DNA of 64,000 nucleotides from Homarus americanus (Eukaryota; Arthropoda; Malacostraca; Decapoda; Nephropidae): assembly GCF_018991925.1 (NCBI RefSeq), contig NW_024748870.1, positions 6,010,433 to 6,074,432 on the forward strand, given 5' to 3'. The notes beneath the pieces were generated by a model. That model was not told the DNA's origin. It saw only the letters and a list, made by a program, of their open reading frames with translations, and ran no database searches. The position numbers and the translations under genes were made by a program. How positions within the stretch are numbered: the first letter of the stretch is position 1; each line of letters opens with the position of its first letter. Positions 54,995 through 64,000 of this stretch are shown here, piece after piece.

Positions 54995-55911
54995 TAGTTC
55001 AACAGCCTCAGAGTGCTATAAACTAGTTAAGGTTTACTGTAACTTGATAACAAATGCACGTAGAGTGACATAAAGGTCGTCTTTCAGTTATTAATCGAAT
55101 TACCATAACATTTACCCAGTGTGGACCAATTATGTGACTAACAGTTCAAAGTTATAATTCTATTTTCAGGAAACTCACCAAATACTTGATATAATTCAGG
55201 GTGTTAATACTGTATGACTGACTCAAAGTATTTCACCTGATTTATCTTTTATATAACTGATAAAGTAGTAATAATTTCACCTATAATTGTGGATTATATG
55301 TGGTTATAAAGGTTTTAGTACTATCTCCCCTATAACTCCATTTCACAACACACAGGATCACGGGAAATATAATTCTTAGGTGCTGGTTTGTAAAGGATGT
55401 GATTCTCTTTACAGTCCCCCCTAAAAAAAACACGCAAAAACAATCCCATTCTTTCCCTTCCACCATGACAACTGCTGGAGGAAGCGATAGTTCTCTGCGG
55501 TGATTGTATCCTCTAGTTCTCACAGGAGGGTTCTGGTGATAGCCACACACAACACAGGTACTAATGGAGTTACCTGTCATCACAAGACCATCAAAAACCT
55601 GTTGGGACAAAGTGATCACAAAACAACAATGCTGAACGGAAACACACCTCCAGCCTAGCCTCGTAGTGGACCCCTCTCGCTTGACTTTATAGAGTATTGA
55701 TAAAGATTTTCCTTACATGCAGACTAATGATAACACGATAAGAAATAGTTACTTTGAGATGGAAGAATTGTCCTCATTGTAAGGTAGAAAGAGTCGATAA
55801 AATATAACGAAAAACTTCAAGAAATGTTCAAATTGTTTTAGGATTATGAATAACAGATGAAACGATGGTAAATTTTGGTTATAAGTGAAGAATTAACGGT
55901 GTAATGATTTG

Positions 55912-55914
<3 letters not shown>
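54836..55914. other. Single-copy DNA with one (TG)n run, no gene supported
   Basis: (TG)n at 54955-54993. A minus-strand frame at 55281-55619 (112 codons) has ordinary composition (CGYHQNPPVRTRGYNHRREL) but no recognised domain, start context or splice sites. A minus-strand donor-like TTTG|GTGAGTTT lies at 55156-55163. Confidence 0.35.

Positions 55915-55968
<54 letters not shown>
55915..55968. repeat. (TG)n microsatellite
   Basis: About 26 units. Confidence 0.96.
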
Positions 55969-55972
<4 letters not shown>

Positions 55973-56931
55973 CTATTATTTATTGATCTATCTCACACAG
56001 AGTCGTAGTAAGTTGACAAATCTTTCCCTAGTGTTCAGAACTTCTTGACACTCTCCCACACACATCAGTAAAGATACATTCACCCAAGGGTTAAATCTTC
56101 CCTCGTTGTCCAATACGTTTGTCGCCCCATGTTGTGTCGTTGTTCTAATTACCAATGACGACAGCTGCGTAGGGATGAAGGCTCTGGCTCTCACGGAAAA
56201 CGCTTCGTACGCAAATTAAATAGTGTTTATTTTTTCAGGTGGCGTTCTGCAGGCTGAGGTTATGAGTTATAAATATTATTACTGATGTTTGAACTGTCTA
56301 GAACCTTAGGCCTATATATTCTCTTTTGATGTTTTGTTACCTTTTTTTCCCAGGATGTTTTACGTTCATATTATTGGTAGTGGAAGATCTATAAAGTTGT
56401 ATGGTGTTCTTGATAATATTTGAATTCCCAGGGCGTTCTAGGATTTCTCAAGTGTAAAAATTCTTATCCCAGGATGGTCTCAGAGTCACAACCACCACCA
56501 CCACCACCACCACCACTCCTCAGTATTTTCCCCCGACGGTGAAATAGTAATGGTCTTGATTCTCTCCCTTCTCCCTTTTAATTCATTTTGGTTCCCAAGT
56601 CCCTCGAAATATATTGTCTCTCAGTCTCTCTTATTCAGTATCTAATTTTTATCCTCCTTGAGTGGGAAAGAAAATACATAATACGTCCATTACCAAGAAT
56701 TTCCACCACGTCAGAAATATTTAACATTGAGACTAATTTGCTCCAGTGGCCGCCAACCAGTTCTCCTGGATAAGCCAACACGTCCAATTTTAACTGATAT
56801 TTGTATTATTATTTGTTACTTCAGGTTTATGTCTTGGCTCTAGTGCGAAGGTAGTTTGCATTCTGAAGGTTCTCGTCTCAAGAGTTGCACAAATCCATGT
56901 GTTTTGATTCATAACTTAGTGAAAACATAAG

Positions 56932-56936
<5 letters not shown>
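55969..56936. other. Single-copy DNA, no gene seen
   Basis: A CAC trinucleotide run lies at 56491-56514. Short frames on both strands lack domain support. Confidence 0.4.

Positions 56937-56969
<33 letters not shown>
56937..56969. repeat. (TG)n microsatellite
   Basis: About 16 units. Confidence 0.94.
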
Positions 56970-56971
<2 letters not shown>

Positions 56972-57236
56972 TATACAGTGCAGGTGACCACAGACACACA
57001 ATCATAACTTCAGCCGAATATTGAAAATTGTCTTACAAAATTTTCTGATTGCATAAAGAAAAAGTTGCAACAATTGAACACAGCAACATTGCCGACCGGG
57101 GTCACAAGAGAGGTCGTCCTGATGCTTCGAAAATTTTGCAATGTATTTGTTTTTTATGTAACCACAGAACATCAAGGGACCATTTTTTGCGATATTTAAT
57201 GAACCACGTGGATAATTTGCACGATATTGCAAAATC
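56970..57236. other. Single-copy DNA, no gene supported
   Basis: Opposing short frames at 57002-57252. Nothing is recognised. Confidence 0.35.
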
Positions 57237-57237
57237 A

Positions 57238-57620
57238 GTTAGGTTAGGTTAGGTTGTGTTAGGTTAGGTTATGTTATGTTAGGTTAGGTTAGGTTAGGTT
57301 AGGTTAGGTTATGTTATGTTAGGTTAGGTTATGTTAGGTTAGGTTATGTTAGGTTAGGTTATGTTATGTTAGGTTAGGTTAGGTTAGGTTAGGTTGTGTT
57401 AGGTTAGGTTATGTTAGGTTGTGTTAGGTTATTTTATGTTAGGTTATGTTATGTTTGGTTGTGTTAGGTTAGAGGCTGGTGGCAGAAAATGGTGAAGGTT
57501 AGGTTAGGTTAGGTTGTGTTAGGTTAGGTTGTGTTAGGTTTGGTTAGGTTAGGTTGTGTTAGGTTAGGTTAGGTTATGTTAGGTTAGGTTAGGTTAGGTT
57601 AGGTTGTGTTAGGTTAGAGG
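57238..57620 (+). repeat. Interstitial TTAGG array with duplicated spacer
   Basis: TTAGG and TTATG/TGTGT variants. A spacer of about 28 bases (GAGGCTGG..GCAGAAAATGGTGAAGG) occurs twice, at 57472 and 57617, each time following TTAGGTTA. That indicates a duplicated ~145-bp block. Confidence 0.95.
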
Positions 57621-57736
57621 CTGGCGGCAGAAAATGGTGAAGGTTTGCACTAATGGATGTTACGTTGGTCAGAGGTTCACTGCTGAAAACTGTTGGTGCC
57701 TTTATAGTTTACGAATACCAACACCGCGTCTGATGG

Positions 57737-58107
57737 TCACTCGTACAGCACACAGGTAGACTGAACCAACACACAGGTAGACTGAGGTGGTACACAGGTA
57801 GACTGAGCCAACACAGGTAGACTGAGCACACAGGTAGACTGAACCAACACACAGGTAGGACAACACAGGTAACCAACACACAGGTAGACTGAACCAACAC
57901 ACAGGTAGACTGCAACACACAGGTAGACTGAGCCAACACACAGGTAGACTGAACCAACACAGGTAGACTGAACCAACACACAGGTAGACTGAACCAACAC
58001 ACAGGTAGACTGAACCAACACACAGGTAGACTGAGCCAACACACAGGTAGACTGAACCAACACACAGGTAGACTGAGCCAACACACAGGTAGACTGAGCC
58101 AACACAA
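57737..58107 (+). repeat. 21-bp minisatellite (CACACAGGTAGACTGAGCCA)
   Basis: About 18 units of CACACAGGTAGACTGAACCA plus A. ACAG|GTAGA in each unit is a weak donor-like motif. Minus frames read VGSVYLC repeats and are artefacts. Confidence 0.95.
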
Positions 58108-58150
58108 AGGGACAAACTCTCCCGATGAAATTCTGCCCCAACGATAATAA

Positions 58151-58152
<2 letters not shown>

Positions 58153-58196
<44 letters not shown>
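58153..58196. repeat. (TG)n microsatellite
   Basis: About 21 units. Confidence 0.95.
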
Positions 58197-58280
58197 TCAT
58201 GACAGTCACTGCCTAAGGCCTTTCAGTCTGAAATATCCAACTCTTGAAGACTTCTCAACCACAACCTACAATTACATCCC

Positions 58281-58323
58281 ATACATACATACATACATAC
58301 ATACATACATACATACATACATC
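58281..58323. repeat. (CATA)n microsatellite
   Basis: About ten units. Confidence 0.94.
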
Positions 58324-58491
58324 TTGAACTCCTACATGGGAAGAGCAGCCGTGTTATGTTACCTGAACAGTGTACCTAATTACTATCATTAGGGTCACCT
58401 GTCAATCTTCTCAAAGCCAGTAAGGTGGTTCAATAAGTTATCTCCACCCGGTCGGATTAATTCACCAACGTCAACAAAGATTACACTCTGG

Positions 58492-58742
58492 GTTCATGAG
58501 TCTCTGGGTTCATGAGTCTCTGGGTTCATGGTCTCGGCAGGTCACAGGGTTCATGAGTCTCTGGGTTCATGAGCCAGTCCTGGGTTCATAGTCTCTGGGT
58601 CATGAGTCACAGGTTCTCGAGTCTCTGGGTTCATGAGTCTCTGGGTTCATGAGTCTCTGGGTTCATGAGTCTCTGGGTTCATGAGTCTCTGGGTTCATGA
58701 GTCTCTGGGTTCATGAGATAGATAGATAGATAGATAGATAGA
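58492..58742 (+). repeat. 16-bp minisatellite (GTCTCTGGGTTCATGA) and (GATA)n
   Basis: About 13 units of GTCTCTGGGTTCATGA with eroded units at 58530-58620, ending in six GATA units. Confidence 0.94.
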
Positions 58743-58984
58743 GAGGATGATTGACGGAAATTATGGAGAAAAAAAAAAAATAAACTTCCTCTCATTTTGG
58801 TAGGATTAACCAGTTTATTTCTCCTCAGTAAAAAAAAAAAAAATTCCCACGAAAAATTTATCAACTAAAAGCTATTAAATACTTCCAACATTTAGCAAAA
58901 GTTGAAAAAATAAATACAACAATTTCTCAACATTTTTTTGGGGGGATATTAATGAGATACTCGTAGGAAAATCATATAACATAC

Positions 58985-59125
58985 ACATAAAAACACTCAT
59001 ACGTACACACACATACACACAGAAACACTCATACACACACACACGCACACACACACAGAAACACTCATACACACACACACACACAGAAGCACTCACACAC
59101 ACACACATACTGTACACATACACCT
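58985..59125. repeat. CA-rich array with AGAAACACTCATA unit
   Basis: CA runs separated by AGAAACACTCATAC phrases, four copies. Confidence 0.92.
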
Positions 59126-59194
59126 GTAGGAAGTATATGCAAATTAGACACAGGTAAAGGTAAGCTGGGTGAATGATCATGTTGTGTTGTTGAT

Positions 59195-60072
59195 TATGAG
59201 TGAAGCAGGGGTATAGGGGGTGAAGCAGGGGTATAGGGGGTGAAGGAGGGGTATAGGGGTGAAGCAGGGGTATAAGGGGGTGAAGGAGGGTGTAGGGGGG
59301 TGAAGAAGGGGTGTAGGGAGGTGAAAGGAGGGGGTGTAGGAGGAGATGAAGGAGGTTTAGGCGGTGAAGGATGTAGGGGGGTGAAGGAGGGGTATAGGGG
59401 GGTGGGGGTGAAGGAGGTATAGGGGTGAAGGGGGTGTAGGAGGGGTGAGGAGGGGGGTATAGGGGGTGAAGGGGTGTAGGGAGGTGAAGGAGGGGGTATG
59501 GGGGTGAAGGTGTGGGGGTGTAGGAGGGGGTGAAGGGAGGGTATGGGGTGAAGGGTGAAGGAGGGTTGTAGGAGGGGGTGTGGGGAGGGGGGGTGGGGGG
59601 GGGGTGGGGGGGTGAAGGAGGGTAGGGGGTGAAGGGAAGGGGTGAAGGGGGTGTAGGGGTGTAGGAGGTGAAGGGGGGAGAAGGGTGAGAGGTGTAGGGT
59701 GAAGGTGTGGAGGGTGAAGGTATAGGGGTGAAGGGTGTAGGGGTGTAGGAGCGTTTAGGGGTGAAGAAGGGGGGTGTAGGGGGTGTGGGAGATAGGGGTG
59801 AAAGGGTGTGGGGTGGGAGGGTTTAGGAGGGTGAAGGAGGGTGTAGGGGGTGTGGAGAGATGAAGGAGGGTGTGAGGGGTGAAGGAGGGTATAGGGGTGA
59901 AGAGTGTGGGGGTGTGGGGGGTTTAGGGGGTGAAGAAGGGGTGTAGGGGGTGTAGGAGGGGTTTAGGAGGGTGAAGGGGGGGTTTAGGGGGTAAGGAGGG
60001 GTGTGGGGGTGTAGGAGAGATGAAGGAGGGTGTGAGGGGTGGGAGAGATGAAGGAGGGTGAAGGAAAGGGTG
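59195..60072 (+). repeat. G-rich minisatellite (GGGGTGAAGGAGGGGTATAG)
   Basis: Roughly 20-bp units of GGGGTGAAGGAGGG and GTGTAGGG in variable order across 870 bases. The plus strand is nearly devoid of C. Runs of three to nine G occur every few bases (for example 59580-59615), so G-quadruplex potential is high. Confidence 0.94.
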
Positions 60073-60390
60073 GACACACACAGGTAAGAAAATAAAACTC
60101 GTTCACACTCGTATTATCCTATTGGGTCAAGTGTTTCCCAATGGGTGATTACTCCTACCAACGACTTGCCTCCGTGTGTGGTGGTGGAACAGTCATTTAG
60201 TTCACTTCAGTGATGAATAGAGATAGATAGATAGACTATACACACAACAGTTACACTCATACAAACGGGAAACTATTCACGGCATTATGTTAACTTAATG
60301 ATTTACTGACCAAAAAATAAATAAAAAACATCGCCATTAACTTCACGTTTAATTAGGTGTTAAACATGGAGGTAAAAAAAGATTTATAAT
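60073..60390. other. Single-copy DNA, no gene seen
   Basis: A short GATA run lies near 60219. Nothing else. Confidence 0.4.
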
Positions 60391-60480
60391 ACATACATAC
60401 ATACATACATACATACATACATACATACATACATACATACATACATGCATACATACATACATACATAGATACATACACAC
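60391..60480. repeat. (CATA)n microsatellite
   Basis: About 21 units. Confidence 0.96.
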
Positions 60481-60604
60481 AGACAAACACACCGAGCGCT
60501 ATACACCATCTCGTAATATTCTTTTTATACGTAGTTAAAAATTTCCGGTTAATGAGAGTTTATGAAAAAAGTCAAGATGATGTTGAAATACTGATTATGG
60601 CAGC

Positions 60605-60965
60605 TCGGTGTGTTGCCATGTTGCCTTGTGTTGTCATGTTGCCGTGTGTTGCCATGTTGTCATGTTGCCGTGTGTTGCCATGTTGCCGTGTGTTGCCATG
60701 TTGCCTTGTGTTGCCATGTTGTCTTGTGTTGCCATGTTGCCTTGTGTTGCCATGTTGCCTTGTGTTGCCATGTTGTCTTGTGTTGCCATGTTGTCTTGTG
60801 TTGTCAGGTTGCCTTGTGTGTTGCCATGTTGCCTTGTGTTTGCCATGTTGTTGTGTATGTTGCCATGTTGCCTTGTTGCCATGTTGCCTTGTATTTGCCA
60901 TGTTGTCTTGTGTTGTCATGTTGCCGTGTGTTTCCATGTTGTCTTGTGTTGTCAGATTTGCCTTG
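60605..60965 (+). repeat. 18-bp minisatellite (TGTTGCCATGTTGCCTTG)
   Basis: About 20 units of TGTTGCCATGTTGCCTTG with TTGTC and CCGTG variants. The six-codon period opens all plus frames (MLPCCLV). Confidence 0.94.
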
Positions 60966-61019
60966 TGATGGTGTAACTTCTGATTTGCATATAGTGTAGA
61001 AAGAAGGTGTAGGGGGTTA

Positions 61020-61043
61020 CACACACACACACACACACACACA

Positions 61044-61087
<44 letters not shown>
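61020..61087. repeat. (CA)n microsatellite
   Basis: About 33 units. Confidence 0.96.
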
Positions 61088-61088
<1 letters not shown>

Positions 61089-61189
61089 CCCGAGGGCCCC
61101 TGACTGTACCCTCACCGGAAGTTATTTTCCACAGTATTGGATGTTGTCAATCGCCTCCTCCTGCCGATATAGCGGGATAAAACTCATAA

Positions 61190-61425
61190 TATATCAGGAA
61201 TTTGAGTCAATATATCAGGAATTTGAGTCAATATATCAGGAATTTGAGTCAATATATCAGGAATTTGAGTCAATATACCAAGAATTTGAGTCAATATACC
61301 AGGAATTTTAGTCAATATATCAGGAATTTGAATCAATATATCAGGAATTTGAGTCAATATATCAGGAATTTGAGTCAATATATCAGGAATTTGAGTCAAT
61401 ATATCAGTAATTTGTGCCATAATAT
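61190..61425 (+). repeat. 21-bp minisatellite (AATTTGAGTCAATATATCAG)
   Basis: Eleven units of AATTTGAGTCAATATATCAG plus G, very homogeneous. Confidence 0.96.
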
Positions 61426-61586
61426 AACAGTGATATAACTCACAGTCTATCATGGGAGTGAGGTCAGGTAAAGCAGACATTCAAGTTGATATTTAAAACG
61501 GAAAAATAATTAACATATCATTTGTAGGTTGAGCACCTCAAACCAAGCGTGTAATTACCCTGCCTACCTGCCTCTAATGACTACCT

Positions 61587-61589
<3 letters not shown>

Positions 61590-61662
<73 letters not shown>
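61590..61662. repeat. (GA)n microsatellite
   Basis: About 36 units. Confidence 0.97.
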
Positions 61663-61666
<4 letters not shown>

Positions 61667-61797
61667 ATAGACAGATAGATGGATTAATAGACAAAAAGAG
61701 GAGAGGAAAGAAAGAAAATGCAAAGGGGAAGAATTAAAGAGAGAGAGAGAATTAAAGATAGAGTGAACTAAACTTATATAAAAGACACTTCAAGATA

Positions 61798-61963
<166 letters not shown>

Positions 61964-62154
61964 TTACATATAGGTAGTTGACGTCAGCCAGAGGTCAGGT
62001 CAAGACACGAGGGTCGCTGAGTCATAGAGCTGATAACCTGAAGCTGTAATAGAGTTTAGTGAGCTGACTTACCTCATGTGTTGGCACTATCTGATCAAAC
62101 TCCACACTTTACGACTATCCAGAAATACCCATAAAATTCACATAGAAAATTCTA

Positions 62155-62300
62155 ACATAACCTAACCTAAATCTAACATAATGTAATCTAACGTTAATCT
62201 AACCTAACCTAACTCTAACTCTAATCATATTTACCCTAACCTAACCTAATCTAACCTAACCTAATCTAACCTAACCTAACCTAAGCTAAGCTAACCTAAC
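62155..62300 (-). repeat. Interstitial AACCT array
   Basis: AACCT with AATCT, AGCTA and AACTCT variants, about 25 units. Confidence 0.93.
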
Positions 62301-62429
62301 GCTGTTATATCTCGAGGAAGCTGGACTTATACCTTCTGGGGTCTTATTTCCTCCCAGGGGCATCTCCCAGGGGCACCAGCAACATCCTCTACCTAACTTA
62401 CATTTCCTTATCCACTCAGAGATACCGTA

Positions 62430-62945
62430 CCCCCTCCCCCCTCCAACACCCTCCTCCTCCAACACCTCCTCCAACACCCTCCAACACCTCCTCCAACACC
62501 CTCCAACACTCCCTCCTCCTCCAACATCTCCAACACTCCCTTCCAACACCTCCTCCAACAACCTCCCTCCAACACCCCCCCACCTCCCTCCTCCTTCCAC
62601 CAGTCTCACTATTAGAGTTTCCCTGGCGTGTTTTGAAGACCTGGGCCCCTCTAACACTCCTCCTCCAACACCCTTCAGCACCTCCTCCAACACCTCCAAC
62701 ACCCTCCTCCAACACCTCCTCCAACACCCCCTTCAACACTCCTCCTCCAACACCCCCTCCACCTCCTCCAACACCCCTCCAACACCCCTCCTCCAACACC
62801 CTCCAACACCCTCCAACACCCCCTCCAACACCCTCCAACACCCCCTCCAACACCTCCAACACCCTCCAACACCCCCACCTCCTCCTTCCACCAGTCTCAC
62901 TAATAGAGCTCTCAAGGTGTTTTGAAGACCTGGGCCCCCTCCAAC
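62430..62945 (+). repeat. CTCCAACACC minisatellite with duplicated unique block
   Basis: Units of CTCCAACACC (8-12 bp) run in two blocks, each ending in the same ~64-bp non-repetitive segment (62584-62650 and 62877-62941), which contains CCACCAGTCTCACTA and TGTTTTGAAGACCTGGGCCC. A ~293-bp unit has therefore been duplicated. Long Gly/Val/Trp/Leu minus frames are artefacts. Confidence 0.93.
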
Positions 62946-62967
62946 CTCTTACCATGACGACTTAACT

Positions 62968-63285
62968 CACTATAATCCCTCTCACTCTCACTCTAATCCC
63001 TCTCACTCTCACTCTAATCCCTCTCACTCACTCTAATCCCTCTCACTCTCACTCTAATCCCTCTCACTCTCACTCTAATCCCTCTCACTCACTCTAATCC
63101 CTCTCACTCTCACTCTAATCCCTCTCACTCACTCTAATTCCTCTCACTCTTACTCTAATCCCTCTCACTCTTACTCTAATCCCTCTCACTCTCACTCTAA
63201 TCCCTCTCACTCACTCTAATCCCTCTCACTCTCACTCTAATCCCTCTCACTCACTCTAATTCCTCTCACTCTCACTTTCCTCCTC
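62968..63285 (+). repeat. CTCTAATCCCTCTCACTCAC minisatellite
   Basis: Units of 20-22 bp (TCTAATCCCTCTCACTCTCA plus C), about 14 copies, ending in a CCT run. Confidence 0.95.
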
Positions 63286-63570
63286 CTCCTCCTCCTTCTG
63301 TTCATTCTTCAGAGGAGTAAAAAAAATCATTAGTATTTATTTCCAGTTTATGTTCCGTCAATATTTTTTTTTTACCCTTTGTATTATAATTCACATTTTT
63401 TTTATAGAGAATTTTTTATAATTTTTGAGGTATATTTATTCTCTTTTATTAATCAACTTTCGATATAAATTATTTCTCTTTGGTATTTTGTATCGTAAAG
63501 CTTCTCAACCTTTTATGAAGAGCTGTAGTTAGTGTTGTCAATATGGTTTAGTGGGGCTAGATAACACGAC
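63286..63570. other. AT-rich single-copy DNA, no gene seen
   Basis: Nothing is recognised. Confidence 0.4.
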
Positions 63571-63571
63571 C

Positions 63572-63962
63572 ACACCACACTACACCACACCACACTACAC
63601 TACACTACACTACACCACACTACACTACACTACACCACACTACACTATACCACACTACACTACACCACACTACACTATACCCACACTACACCCACACTAC
63701 ACTAAACTACACTCACACTACACCACACCACACTACACCACACCACCCATACCACACCACACCACACCACACCACACTACACCACACCACACCACACCAC
63801 ACCACACCACACACACTCACACTGCTCACACTACACCACACACACTCACACTCACACCACCACACTCATACTCACACACCACACCACACCACACCACACC
63901 ACACCACACCACACTACACTACACCACACTACACTACACTACACCACACCACAACTCACACA
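63572..63962. repeat. CACAC-TA/CC pentamer array (CACTA, CACAC)
   Basis: Five-base units ACACC and ACACT intermixed over 390 bases. Confidence 0.95.
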
Positions 63963-64000
63963 GGTAATTTGAGGTGGTTTTAACATTATATTTACAGTGT

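Noticed and set aside
57737..58107. CRISPR-like array (regular repeats)
   Set aside because: Units are contiguous with no unique spacers, and the genome is eukaryotic. It is a minisatellite. The same applies to the other regular arrays.
62050..62110. Minus-strand exon ending CATGAG|GTAAGTC
   Set aside because: The donor is good and ten codons upstream are open, but no acceptor or start codon defines the other edge.

Overview
This is a window of an animal nuclear genome that is mostly repeats, and a decapod crustacean is the best guess. Three things point there. About fifteen separate blocks of the arthropod telomere unit TTAGG (or AACCT) occur in both orientations. Simple repeats of every class ((CA)n, (GA)n, (ATT)n, (CATA)n, (TA)n) and 15-60 bp minisatellites cover a large share of the bases. 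Non-LTR retrotransposon fragments of CR1-like and jockey-like type are present. No bacterial-style genes, operons, rRNA, tRNA or CRISPR arrays are visible. A run of exactly 100 N (11401-11500) marks an assembly gap of unknown true size between two different tandem arrays.

Layout. 1-5 kb: mostly single-copy DNA with simple repeats, a foldback element (1969-2107) and a minus-strand coding-like remnant (4163-4471). 6.3-7.3 kb: a 16-bp minisatellite. 8.6-8.9 kb: five copies of one ~37-bp motif in head-to-head orientation. 10.0-11.4 kb: a ~185-bp satellite whose monomer carries a 21-bp perfect hairpin. 11.5-13.2 kb: a 13-bp minisatellite. 14.0-15.1 kb: a ~57-bp minisatellite. 15.2-22.8 kb: AT-rich DNA with two more foldback/TTAGG elements, a LINE 3' end (16727-17228), and a minus-strand promoter plus first exon (21809-22101). 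22.9-24.4 kb: a 22-bp minisatellite. 24.6-32.8 kb: a composite of two broken CR1-like LINE copies bracketed by a diverged direct repeat of the flank, holding minisatellites and a two-ORF minus-strand gene fragment. 33.2-35.3 kb: the best host-gene signals, namely a 59-nt internal exon on + and two phase-1 first coding exons on -. 35.6-64 kb: an almost unbroken succession of minisatellites, microsatellites and interstitial telomere-like arrays, with a possible first coding exon at 53889-53924.

No intact protein-coding gene lies fully inside the window. Host genes appear only as short exons with good splice sites. If real, these belong to genes with very long introns, and most of this DNA would be intronic or intergenic. 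Most long open frames here are translations of tandem repeats (poly-TH, poly-VC, YRDEESV and similar) and are not annotated as genes. The most novel candidates are a family of foldback elements that carry TTAGG arrays (three copies: 1969-2107, 15230-15442, 19023-19497), the pair of alternative first exons, the satellite hairpin, and the bracketed LINE composite. All calls come from reading the sequence; no database search was run.
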